From Erigeron canadensis (lineage: Eukaryota; Streptophyta; Magnoliopsida; Asterales; Asteraceae), in the NCBI RefSeq assembly GCF_010389155.1, contig NC_057763.1:46668645-46732644 (forward strand): a stretch of 64,000 nt of DNA. The letters are read 5' to 3'. This document shows, in pieces, positions 34,857 through 45,861 of this stretch. Both the position numbers and the translations under genes were made by a program. A model generated the notes under the pieces. That model saw nothing but the letters and a program-made list of their open reading frames with translations, did not search any database and was not told the origin of the DNA. Within the stretch, counting starts at the first letter, position 1; each line of letters starts with the position of its first letter.

Positions 34857-35689
34857 TTAAAAAAAATATATATATGCGTGGTATTGCTTACGCTACTTCA
34901 TTTCCATTAATATAAGATTATAAATAGGAGTCCATGATCATAAACTAATCTATTAGTAGCTGTAGCTCCCACAAATAGTAGAATGATATCCACACACATT
35001 GCATGGACTTGCTTAAAATAGTACTAAATACAATGCCTTACCTCACATGGTCTGAATATCAAATCTAGATATCGTTTTAAACTATGCTTGCTATAAATAA
35101 ACATACGTAATTACGTATGTGTAAAGTACGTAGATGCATATTTCCTATAAAATTCAATGTTTGTTGGAGTAATGAATAGATTAATTAGCCTTTCGTTGAT
35201 AATCCACCTAATATTATCGATCTATTAGTAGGGACCATATTAATGCGACTGTTGTTGCTGGCATTTCCCCATTTGAGTATAAAATCACAAAGTATTATTA
35301 AATTATAAGTACAAATTAGTGAGTATATGCTTACTCATGCTATTTTGGGATTTTTATATGTTATTGGTTACGTGCCTTGATGATAGGAGACATTAAGCTA
35401 AGATTAAGGTCTCATTATTCTTTAATTACTTATTATTATTGTTACTGTTAATTTTTGCTCGGTAGCAAAGTCAAATGTAATTAGGTGGTTACTTATGTTG
35501 TATTAGTAGATTATTTTAGTCTTAAACGTGGACATAGGTTATCTAGGTGGCATGCATGCAACATGAGAAATAAGGTCTATACTAATTAAACTTATAGATC
35601 CAAACTAAACTTTGAAAATCATCTTAATTATATTAGAGATTAGTATACTGGAATGTAACAAACATTGACCGAATGTCTATAGTGTGAAA
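34857..35689. other. AT-rich intergenic
   Basis: No gene or element was recognised. Confidence 0.35.
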
Positions 35690-35872
35690 TAAATAAAGTC
35701 ATGTATATTTATGTAAACAACTCAAAATTATGTTTATTGTATGTAAGAAAACATACGTGATATATATAGCAGCCACTTGTTAGATGTTGATTGGCCGGAT
35801 ACATTTTCTTACATAAAATAAATATAATTTCGAGTTGTTTATATACAGTACACACGACTTTAGTTATTTACT
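35690..35872. mobile_element. Foldback MITE-like inverted repeat
   Basis: The left arm (about 35690-35753, containing TGTAAACAACTCAAAATTAT) pairs with the right arm (about 35804-35872, ATAATTTCGAGTTGTTTATA) around a ~50-bp loop. Confidence 0.6.
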
Positions 35873-37566
35873 AATATAGATATTCATTCAAGGTTTATTA
35901 CATTTAAGAATATATACTTATCCCATAATATTAGATCGGTAGATCAAACTTGATTTTATGTGATCTTTTACTTTCATTTTAGCTCCTTTTCTAAAACAGA
36001 AAAATTATACAGTGCTATAATTATGTATATGGATTTTTTCTAAATTGTGTCCTAAAGGAACACATAACTTGCGTTTTACTTTGGAAGTTCAAAGTGTAAC
36101 AACATTTTTCTTGCAAATTGCATTTTCATTTTAATTTGGAAAAAATTTGGAAAAAAAATAATTGGAAATAGCTAGCATTCCATAACTCCCGAAAGGAATA
36201 TTCTTGTTGTATAAAGTATAAACAAGCGGAATGAACGATCTTTCATGAATTGTAAATTTGTTTGCTAATGAAATGAATAAAATACAAACTTACACAGTTA
36301 CACTGATGGATACACGTACTTAATTATCTACAACTTATAATGCTACAATAATTAATTTGATTGATTGACACTTTAAATTGGATTGAATATTTTTATGATA
36401 TGATATGATGTACACCCTCGGTTATAAATTTGAATCTATTAGCTAGCTAGCGATGAATAAACTACTATTTGACCAAATTTGGGGAGCTAGACTTTTGAGA
36501 CATGTAGTTATTATCATTGTCAATGTATCAACAAGGGATTCACATGACCCTTGCTTGTTTTCATCAAATTACAATAATAAATGTACTAAAATCATGAAAA
36601 ATTGCATACCTTTCATATTTTAACAATTGCATTTTCAAATTTCAGAATTTTTAATATATAGTGTAAATCATTTAATATATGTGTGGTCCTTGACAGATAT
36701 GATCATAATATTATTTTATTTCTTTTGAAAATTTAGTTAAAAAACTTGGTGATCAACCAAAGCATACTTTATGAATTCCAATTTGACTAGTGACTAATAT
36801 TAGAGATTTCATCTGTTTTACATGAACAAATTCTATCTGTTCAACATTTTTTACTTGGGCAAATTTTGATTTCTCACTGTCCAAGGGAGTGATAGAGGGG
36901 ATACCAGAACGTCACATCCGAGAAGCCTCATCTCGATCAGATAAAGCACAACTACGTGGCGCAACATAAATGGCTGCATGACCATGGTCCCTACGAAAAG
37001 AAGCTAACGTGTTGTTGTGAGACACGTATATAGTAAGTAATCCTATATAAACGATTAAATATTAGGATATGAAATGATTAAATTAGAATCATACTGATCG
37101 TAGCTAATTTGGAAATGAACTAGACAGAGACCTGCAGCGCAATGACTACGATATTTCACCACTCGCTGACTTTAGCCCATATTTCATTAGCCTATGGACA
37201 CGCAAAGACTAACATATGGCTCACTAGTTTCAGTAGTGCCCAAGCAGTTTTAGCTTAAACAGACCGACTTGATTAATATTGAAATTAGATATTAAAATGT
37301 GTTCATCTAGTGATGGCATACATGACTTCATCCATATATGTTGACCTTAATACTGACGAATCCTATGCTAGTTAAATTCCTGCCAATAATTGATTGGTGT
37401 GCGTTATTTACCAAAAATCAATCTATTTTTCTAGCTAGTAGACAATTAATATTATCTTATGTTTCAATAATTCTTCCCAATTATAGTATACTACAGTACA
37501 CATCAATTATCATAAAAAGTTAAAAATTATAATTAATATAGATTTTATTAACGGGATGTGTAACCC
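35873..37566. other. AT-rich intergenic
   Basis: A GC-richer stretch at about 36885-37030 is unidentified. No gene was recognised. Confidence 0.35.
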
Positions 37567-37698
37567 CACCAGGGGAAAATGTGTAACCCCACTACAGAGT
37601 GTAATAGGGGCGACGTCGCCGCTAATACTGCAGTGCCAGACTATTCACGGCGACGTTGCCGTTAATACCTTGGTTGGGTTGACTTTTGCCTGGTAGTG
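37567..37698. mobile_element. CACTA-like MITE fragment
   Basis: The right end, reversed, reads CACTACCAGGCAAAAGTCAA. The interior holds GGGGCGACGTCGCCGCTAAT and GGCGACGTTGCCGTTAATAC in near-inverted arrangement. It is the same family as 415-598. The left boundary is uncertain. Confidence 0.5.
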
Positions 37699-37870
37699 TT
37701 ACCCTCTGCCATCACTTTATTAATAGTAACTACTTAAAATGAGCATTTAATAATCACTAAAAGATTTAGTTGACAGTATATATAGATTGTTACAATCTAG
37801 CTAGTACCGTCCTATACATTATTTTAAATGTATTCAGGTGCTCGATCAATATATATATATATATATATAT

Positions 37871-38323
37871 AAGGGTAAAGTTATTTTGAGAACTTTTTTT
37901 TGCAAGAACTTTTGAGAACTTTTCAAATCAAGCCCAACCGATGATTGTTCTTTACATGAAAATTGTTTTTTGATTGTTTTCTGAATAACTTATGTATAAT
38001 TTTGAAGTTTATAATTGTGTGGAGCATGGATTATCATCCGTTATACAATTATGTGGAGATTTGGATTCTTGATCACAAGTGCACGAATAATACTATGATC
38101 ATAGCAATATTCGTGCACATGTGATCAAGAATCCAATCTCCACATAATTGTATAACGGATGATAATCCATGCCTCCACACAATTACAAACTTCAAAATTA
38201 CACATAAGTTATTCTATAAACAATCAAAAAACAATTTTCATGTAAAGAATAATCATCTGTTGGGTTTGATTTAAAAAATTCTTAAAAATTCTCACAAAAA
38301 AAGGTTCTCAAAATAACTTTTCA
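37871..38323. mobile_element. Long foldback element in an AT microsatellite
   Basis: The left arm (about 37875-38087, starting AAAGTTATTTTGAGAAC) pairs with the right arm (about 38110-38320) almost along its whole length, for example GTATAACGGATGATAATCCA against its complement. The loop is about 20 bp. It is flanked by (AT)n on both sides, so no target duplication can be read. Non-coding. Confidence 0.75.
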
Positions 38324-39721
38324 ATATATATATATATATTTTGTTATCATCATGACTCGTTGATGGATGTTGTTTAGTGATCGCAGGCTCTTTGTATGGG
38401 CCGGATTTGTATAGTGATGACTGATCTGATGATACACAATTTGTTATAATTAGCCGAGTGCTCGATGTTATTTGTAATCATGAAATTCACAATTAATGAA
38501 GTCAAATCATAAACACAAGTTAAAAAAAGAAAGAAGAAGCAGAATTGAATTTAATAGTTTGATGTGAACGTTTTCATACAAGGCCCATAAATGTTTCTTC
38601 GAAGACATCCCTGTGATAGTGCCATAGTGCTGGCGACGACGGCCGATGATATATAGCAGCTAATGGTGGTTGTGGCGAGTTGTGTAAGTTACTAATGTGG
38701 AGGTATCTGATGTAATTAAGTATGTAAGGTATAGATGGTTAAAGGAACGAAAAGGTACAATAGAAAGTTAAGGAAACAATTAATGAATAAGTAGTTTGAA
38801 TCATCATTTGAGATTTAAAGAGTAGCAGTGATTTACTTCTCATCGTTATTTCCTCCGTTACTTCTCATCGTCATTTCCTCCGTTATACAAATGTCATGTG
38901 TCGTCATTTCTCATAAAAGTATTTTGGCTCACTTGTTTATTCATATCAAAACTAACACACATTAGGTTTATGAATTTGTACATAAATCTGGTACACTTTA
39001 CATAAGTATAAATTAAATACATTAATTAAGTGATAAAAATATGAGAATCATGACATGATTATTTAGTCAACAGCTAAAAGGCACAAGAGTCATACCATGA
39101 TGACAAAGTCAACCTTCAGGCAGGCAGCGAAGACGATCGAATTGAAGAAACTATACCTTGATTGTTTAGAATTTGTGATGTAATTATTGAATGGTGTTTT
39201 TCTCCATCTTTATTTAATTTCCGATTCTTTCTAAATGTAACCCAATCTTTATCTTTATATATAATAAAGAATGATTGTTTTTAAATGTATTTTTAGAAAT
39301 ATTATTATGTATTAAAAGCACATAATTTAGAAAAAAAAACTTTCATTTCATTTATAATGTCATATTAAAAAAAAAAAATTTCTCTCATTTTTGTTTGGCA
39401 TTAGGTTTTCAACAGCACATAATGCTTATTTAAATTCTTAATTTTTTATTTGAAACAAAGAAATTATAAATTCTTTTATATAATATTATGAAATGTCTTT
39501 TTATTAACGTAATAGGTATTTTTATTTTATGTATCATTGTGTTAGTCAATTCAATATTTCATATCAAGTTATAATTTATCAATAACAAAAATTATATATA
39601 TTCTTTTACATTTATTTTTTACAAATTTAATTAAAAGGTCCGGGTTGATTAGCAAGTTAAGTAATACAAATCAATTCTAAAGTAAATGTTAAGTTACAAT
39701 TCTCTCTCTCTCTCTTTTTTA
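38324..39721. other. Intergenic with small repeats
   Basis: A 25-bp tandem duplication (TTACTTCTCATCGTTATTTC plus CTCCG) is at about 38831-38884. An orphan Helitron-like 5' end A|TCTTTATATATAATAAAG is near 39250. No gene was recognised. Confidence 0.4.
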
Positions 39722-40775
39722 TAACGACAAAGGCATTCATCATGATAAACTTGAGCAAAGCCTCTAGGATCATTCATCATATTAAGCAGCTTGAGCAGGC
39801 TCCTCAGTGGCTTGGATAGCCCATGAAGTAATATCCTAACGTGTACTCAAGAATACAAGAAAAAAGCTTTTAAGTGGCCTTCTGTTTTCAATCAAAAAGT
39901 AGTCTTTTTAGGCCATAAACCAGAGAGTTAGGTTAAAGGTAAGCCGGCTAAGAGGACCAGGAGCATAGCTTGTTGGCGAGAAAATGTGAGTGTTCAGTAC
40001 TCTCTTTAACCCTTAACAAGGGCTAAGCCGCTAGGAATGGCTTGTTGGCGTGTTGTGAGAGTCGAATGAAATGATTCTCGTTAGAAAAGCAAGAGCGGAA
40101 TGACTTTAATGTCAGTAGGTGCCTAAATGAAGTGGTAAGCGTCGGGGGCTTTGCTGGCTAGCTCGTGCAATCAATAAAAAATGATTCGCGTTAGTAAGCT
40201 AGCTTTGTAAGCTATGCAAGCCTGGTTCTCCGGGCAGTACGGTAGGACATGGATCAACCATGACGAGAATGGACTTCTCCATAATGTAATAGAATAGAAG
40301 AGTCACGGACCAGTTCCACGGGTTTCTCCCTTTACGAAGGAGATATGAATTCCATTCAGGAGGGTAAGGGCTTGGCTTGACCTTGTGTCTAGTAAGGGCT
40401 TGGCTTGACCTTTTATTCTCTCTTGGTCAGGTCGGAGGCGAAAACTGGCAAAGTTCATCATTCAGTGGTGGGGTGTTCGTAGAAAAGAAGGCGTTACCCA
40501 ACGAGTGGCAAATTTTGATGGAGTCTCGCTTGGATGCTAGGGAGATCCATAGATCTGGATAGAGTCACGAGAATAGTACGCGCACTAACGCGCTATGACT
40601 TACGCAGTTGATCGGATAAGATATAGCCCTTCGGGCAACCAACCAAACCCTGCATAGATTCATTGTCTGCTATGTAAAAGCTTCCTTCTGCATCTGCATG
40701 CGCGCTTCCCCAAAAGGAGGCACACATTGTAACAATTCATCGCGATAGCTGCCTTTGGCTCTCCTCTAAATGGCA
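39722..40775. other. Mitochondrial-like DNA insert (NUMT)
   Basis: About 1.05 kb of clearly higher GC content than the flanks. It is composed of phrases in the style of plant mitochondrial intergenic DNA (GGGCTTGGCTTGACCTT, GCATAGCTTGTTGGCGAG, CTTCCTTCTGCATCTGCATG). It contains short direct repeats: TAAGGGCTTGGCTTGACCTT at about 40366 and 40393, and GCTTGTTGGCG at 39968 and 40039. No complete mitochondrial gene is visible; a 61-codon frame at 40377-40562 is unrecognised. CAAAGGCAT occurs at both boundaries. Confidence 0.6.
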
Positions 40776-41133
40776 AAGGCATCAATTATGACGCATCATT
40801 TATGTAACGTGAAAGAATGTCCAATGAAAGAATTGTAACTAAATATTAAGTTACAATTTTCAATTAGCTAGATAAATATATATATGACCCATCATGAATT
40901 ATGTAACGTGAAAGAATGTCCAGAGCAATTCCAATTGTTAACTATCACAATTTTTTAATTCTCAGATTTTACATTTGATCCCATATTTACATTAATACTG
41001 GAAAAGAAAAATATACTCATTTAAGTTATATCCATGTTATTTATATTGTCTCAATGCCAATGATCAAAACTTTTTGTCAAAGTTGAACAAATCAATTAGT
41101 TACATAAATTGATTCCAAAATTTTTCTTCTGTT
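40776..41133. other. Intergenic with a local duplication
   Basis: TTATGTAACGTGAAAGAATG plus TCCA occurs at about 40800 and 40899. Confidence 0.6.
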
Positions 41134-41542
41134 TACTATAAATCATATTGCATTTGTTTACGATTTTAGGTGAGTGTGAACAAATTAAAAATTTTGTCAC
41201 ACTTTTTAGTGTGTAGAAATATATTGAATTAAAAGTGTGTGGAAATTTCTCCACACTAAAAAGTGTGTAGAAATAAAAGTTCACACTTTTTAGTATGAAC
41301 TTTCATAATTATTTTGTCACACTCCATTTGTCCACGGTAACTAAAAAAGTTATCGTGAACAAATGAGGTGTGACAAAATAACTATGAAAGTTCTGAACTT
41401 TTATTTATACACACTTTTTAGTGTGGAGAAATTTCCATACATATTTAATTCAATATATTTGTACACACTAAAAAGCATGACAAAATTTTTAATTTTTCAC
41501 ACTCACCTAAAAGTGTGAACAAATGTAATATTGTTTGTAGTG
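41134..41542. mobile_element. CACTA foldback MITE (409 bp) with 3-bp duplication
   Basis: The right end, reversed, starts CACTACAAACAATATTACAT and the left end TACTATAAATCATATTGCAT. GTT flanks both (41131-41133 and 41543-41545). The two arms of about 200 bp pair nearly perfectly, meeting near 41345. AGTGTGTAGAAAT-type words are repeated within each arm. Non-coding. Confidence 0.85.
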
Positions 41543-41728
41543 GTTACAACGTACATTTGCATATAAACATATAATCATTTAAAGAATAATTAGTTAAACA
41601 AATTGATTTTGAATGCATCACTGCATTTTAGTAAAGAATTTGCTTGAAAAATACGAATAGTTCAAGTTTTTTGATTTCAAAAAAAAAAATCCAATGAATT
41701 GGCCTTCCGATACAATCAAATACAGTTA

Positions 41729-42863
41729 GAATAGTCACAATGCCATCGTCTTCGCTTGTCCATGCGCTCGTTCTCGGTAGGAGGACGAGTGACCGGGTCC
41801 GTTCTCGCTCGTCCGTCCCTAGGGACGAGATTCGTTCGAGTTTAATTTTATTTTTTTAAACTTTTTTTTTCAATTTAACGGTTAAGATTTTGAATTTCAA
41901 AAAAGTTGCACAACTATTCCCTCAATGTAACTGCCAAATTTCTTAATTTTAAAATTTTTACAATTTTGGTCCCTATCATATATATATATAACCATTTACC
42001 TTCTAATTGTCTACTAAAAACACACACTCTTCTAAGCAAATAACACACATTCACAAAAGAACCATGGCAAATAACATACCAAACATGACGGTTCACGATG
42101 CAAAATTGGGCATGCAGGATCACATACTTAACGATGATACAAACAGATCTGCAGTTAACAATGTGATTGACAACATAACTTCCTACAAAACGGCAATCAC
42201 ACCCGAAATTGAACGACTTGAAACTGCAGACCATGCTCGTAACGCCGTCGAAGATGAGTACATTATTTTCCAGCTTACCACTGCTACTACCACTTTAAAC
42301 GTCACTCTAGACCATTCATTATTCTGGGAAGGCGTTATTGGTGGTGGTCGTCCTGATCATTATCTGACTGACTCTAGGGAGGAGTACGCATCTCCGCAAC
42401 CTAGCGACGCTGCCGGGTCTCCTGAACCATATCGATACATTCATTACAATGCATGACGGCGACAGTATTGTGGACTCAAATTACTCCGAGTGTTAGTCTT
42501 ATATATGCTTTAAAATAATGTGTTAGTATTAACTATGTTTATGTTTTAATATTTATTAATGTGTTAGTATTATGTATGTTTATTTAATTGTATTGTATGT
42601 TTTTTATTTAATGAAATTTTTAAGTGTGCTTTTATTAAAAAAATTAAAGTTGTATAAGTTAGAGGGTTAAAAGGTTATAAATAAATAGATGGTAGATATT
42701 ATGTTAAAAAGTAAAAAAATAAAAATAAAATAAATGGTGGGTCCTATAATAATCCTTACATTGTGGATGTTTTGTATGATTAGTCCTTGGTTAGTCCTTG
42801 AGCTGATGTTGTGTTGACAAAGACTGGTACTTTGACGATGAGTTCAAGGCACTGTAAATGCTC
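41729..42863 (+). mobile_element. Harbinger-like element carrying a short ORF
   Basis: TTA flanks both ends (41726-41728 and 42864-42866). The ends GAATAGTCACAATGCC and, reversed, GAGCATTTACAGTGCC are alike at 11 of 16 positions. The only ORF is 42064-42456; there is no DDE transposase. Confidence 0.6.
42064..42456 (+). CDS. 130-residue protein of unknown function in a Harbinger-like element
   Basis: The ATG at 42064 has a good context (ACCATGG) and lies about 80 bp after a TATA-rich stretch (41978-41992). The frame could be opened to 42007, but only from a non-ATG codon. The protein starts MANNIPNMTVHDAKLGMQD and has a middle part rich in polar and acidic residues (IERLETADHARNAVEDEYII). 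It ends with a Pro/Ser/Tyr tail (ASPQPSDAAGSPEPYRYIHY). No domain, signal peptide or membrane segment was recognised. It may be an accessory-protein remnant of the element or a captured host fragment. Codon use is less AT-biased than the surroundings, which supports coding origin. Confidence 0.55.
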   Translation: MANNIPNMTVHDAKLGMQDHILNDDTNRSAVNNVIDNITSYKTAITPEIERLETADHARNAVEDEYIIFQLTTATTTLNVTLDHSLFWEGVIGGGRPDHYLTDSREEYASPQPSDAAGSPEPYRYIHYNA

Positions 42864-44330
42864 TTAATCATTGAAGACCTTTAGCTTTATGTCTTTTGAT
42901 AGCTTGAAACCTTCCTAAAAAGTTATACAGGGATAAGTTAATTAAAAATTGTGAAAATTTTATCTCACATTCATACAAAGTTAATCAAAAGTGACATGTT
43001 TTTTTTAACGGTAAAAAAAAATAACATGATGTAGATGTTCTCCTCTCTTTATTGGGAATGATCTCTTATAAGATAGCTATTTTCATTTATTTTTTTATAA
43101 TAATAGACTAATAACATTAAAATGTCTTTTTCTTTTTATTCATTAATAGTTCAAAGGTATCTCCAAATAAATTATTTACAATATTCGTCGTGCAACCTTA
43201 AATAATAATACCGTCTTTTTTTACATATATTACTTTTACATTAATAATCACATTGTTAATGTCGTCATCACTGTCTCCCCTACCACCCATATTCGTCACC
43301 GTTATCGCATTGTCTTGGTATGGTTACTTTTAACACAAATAAAATTTTTATTGTATCAACTTTTTATTAAAGCTTTCTATGTATAATATTACTCGTATTT
43401 AATTGTAATAAATTGATGCTTAAATTTGAAAAGGGAAGTTGTGAAAGAGATGGGATACGTGGCTTTGTAGTGTTGGAGGACAGCTAATGTGAAAATAATC
43501 GATGAAGAAAGCTATAGATGAATCGTTGACCGTTTGACTATCATCGCCGTACCATGCCACTTTCACTCACCGGAAATTATTTTGTGAATGTGAGATATAA
43601 TTAATTAAAATAACCTATGATTTTAACATTAATATTCCGAATTCACGACAAAATTAATTTTGTGATTGTCCCTATTTAAAGAAAGGATTTTATGATTTCC
43701 TTAAGCACAATAAGGATATCTCTTCATTCTCATAATTAATTCATCTAATTGGGATTATATGTTAATGTGTCATATATTGTTAATAATCTTTATTTTATAA
43801 ACATAGTTTTGTTGTCAATAAACATAACTGCTAAATCTTTATTAATAGACTCATGAATATTACAACTACAATAAATTTAACTTGAAGTTGGACCGTACTA
43901 TTCAGTTACTTGAAACTACAGTCTACATTTTTAAGTTAATTTATCATTGATTACAAAGAAAATCATTATCTGCAAGCCGATTAACAAGTACGTTTATGTC
44001 ATTCCCAACATATATATAGTTTGAGGTTGTATATTATTGTAATCATATATAATCATGCGCTCTTATCACCTATGCCATACAAGTAAAAAGGTGAAAAGTG
44101 GCAACATATATTGGTAAAGTTACTAGAAGCTCAACACAAGTTTGACTTTGTAAAACATTAATTGTGAATACACACACAAAGGGTGTGTTGTACGTGTAAT
44201 TTTGTGCATATAGCTTTTAAAGAAGGGGACACGTTGCCATGAAGATTAACACAGGACGGCCACCCAATCCCTTTGACTTCCTTTTGTTTCTTGTTTTTCT
44301 TTAATTAATTGTTTCTCTTTTTTATGTTTG
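42864..44330. other. AT-rich MYB upstream region
   Basis: No gene was recognised. The last several hundred bases should contain the MYB promoter; no specific site can be assigned with confidence. Confidence 0.4.
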
Positions 44331-44440
44331 TATATATATATAAATACCGGGTACTCCCATTTTGATGGACCTACAGCTCTAATTAACACAAATACACTTA
44401 TATACACATACACACTCTCCCTCTCTCTCTCTCTCAACAA
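44331..44440 (+). promoter_or_regulatory. MYB core promoter: TATA box and pyrimidine patch
   Basis: TATATATATATAAATACC lies at 44331-44348 and a (CT)n pyrimidine patch at about 44418-44435. The ATG is at 44493. Confidence 0.65.
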
Positions 44441-44492
44441 CTCAATTTAGAAAAGAAACATATATACATATAGCATAACTTGAACCGGTACC

Positions 44493-45861
44493 ATGGGAAG
44501 ATCACCATGTTGTGAAAAGAATGGTTTAAAGAAAGGTCCGTGGACTGCAGAAGAAGATCAAAAACTTATTGATTACATTCAAAAGAATGGGTACGGAAAC
44601 TGGAGAACTCTCCCAAAGAATGCTGGTAATTAGTTATTTTGTTGAATACATGCATATGGCATACAACGCGACAACTTTTTCGTGTATCTTAATTAATTAT
44701 GCCTCTTAATTAGATTACTGATCATCAAAGGTTGTATGGTGTGTACAGGATTACAAAGGTGTGGAAAGAGTTGCAGGCTAAGATGGACTAATTATCTAAG
44801 GCCTGATATTAAAAGAGGAAGGTTCACTTTTGAAGAAGAGGAAACAATAATTCAACTACATAGTGTTTTGGGAAACAAGTAAGTCAACTTTTTGATTAAT
44901 AATGGAGTACTATTAATTTGTTTAACTATTTTAGATGGACTTTAGAAAGATGTCTATGTTCAAAATATTATTTTTCAAAAACGTTTTTTTGAATTTCAAA
45001 GTGTCTAATTGGTTGTTGTTTGACAGGTGGTCTGCTATTGCGGCTCGCTTACCAGGAAGAACTGATAACGAAATCAAGAATTATTGGAACACGCATATTA
45101 GGAAAAGACTTCTTAGGATGGGAATTGATCCAGTCACTCACAATCCTAGACTTGATCTTCTAGATATCTCGTCCATTTTGAGCTCGTCTTTTTATAACTC
45201 CTCTCGCCAAAGCATGTTCGGGGTTCAGCCAATAGTGAACCCTGAACTGTTGAGGTTAGCAGCTTCACTCCTCTCGTCACAAAGAAATCAAAACCTCGAG
45301 TTTGCTCACCAAAATGGTCAAGAAAATCAAATTGGTAACCTTCATCATCAAGTTCAACATCAAAATCATCTAGTCCAACTTCAAAACCAAGACGATCACC
45401 AAAACTCCCTATTAACAGAAATCCCTAGTTGTGTTCCATTGAGTAACCATAATTGTGTTCCATATACAAGTGAATCTACCCAACATATGGAACCAAATGT
45501 AGACCAACTTTCATCAAGTTTTTCCCATTTTGACCCAAAAACAACCTGCCAATTAAATGACTGGCAAAATAATATTGATAATTTTATTAGCATGGACAAC
45601 TATGGTGGTTACCTGCAGCAACAATACATCATTGAACCTCATCATCACTCAAATTTGACTTCGAGCGACTTCGACTTCAACTCACAATTATCGAATTTGT
45701 CGACACCTTCATCATCAAGTCCAACTCCTCTAAACTCCAACTCAAATTCGACTAATTACATCAACGGAAGCAGCACCGAAGATGAAAGAGAAATCAGCTA
45801 CTGCAGCAACTTGTTGAAATATGAATATCAAGAGATCTTGGACTCTAGTGTTTTCATGTAA
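44493..45861 (+). CDS. MYB102-like: R2R3-MYB transcription factor, subgroup 11 (MYB41/74/102-like)
   Basis: Three exons, 44493-44625, 44749-44878 and 45027-45861, with exon 1 and 2 lengths of 133 and 130 nt typical of R2R3-MYB genes, give 365 residues. R2 spans about 14-61 (W17, W37, W57) and R3 about 67-112 (F70, W89, W108), with [20 protein letters not shown]. The bHLH-binding signature of R3 is absent ([15 protein letters not shown]). [20 protein letters not shown] follows, then a Gln/His/Asn-rich linker (about 170-210) and the C-terminal [18 protein letters not shown]. These match Arabidopsis MYB102 and relatives, which are nuclear regulators in ABA, drought, wound and suberin responses; the precise orthologue is not decided. 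The 3' half and downstream flank are duplicated at 60475-64000. Confidence 0.95.

Noticed and set aside
42007..42063. Upstream extension of the 130-residue ORF
   Set aside because: It lacks an ATG; the ATG at 42064 has the better context and distance from the TATA-rich stretch.
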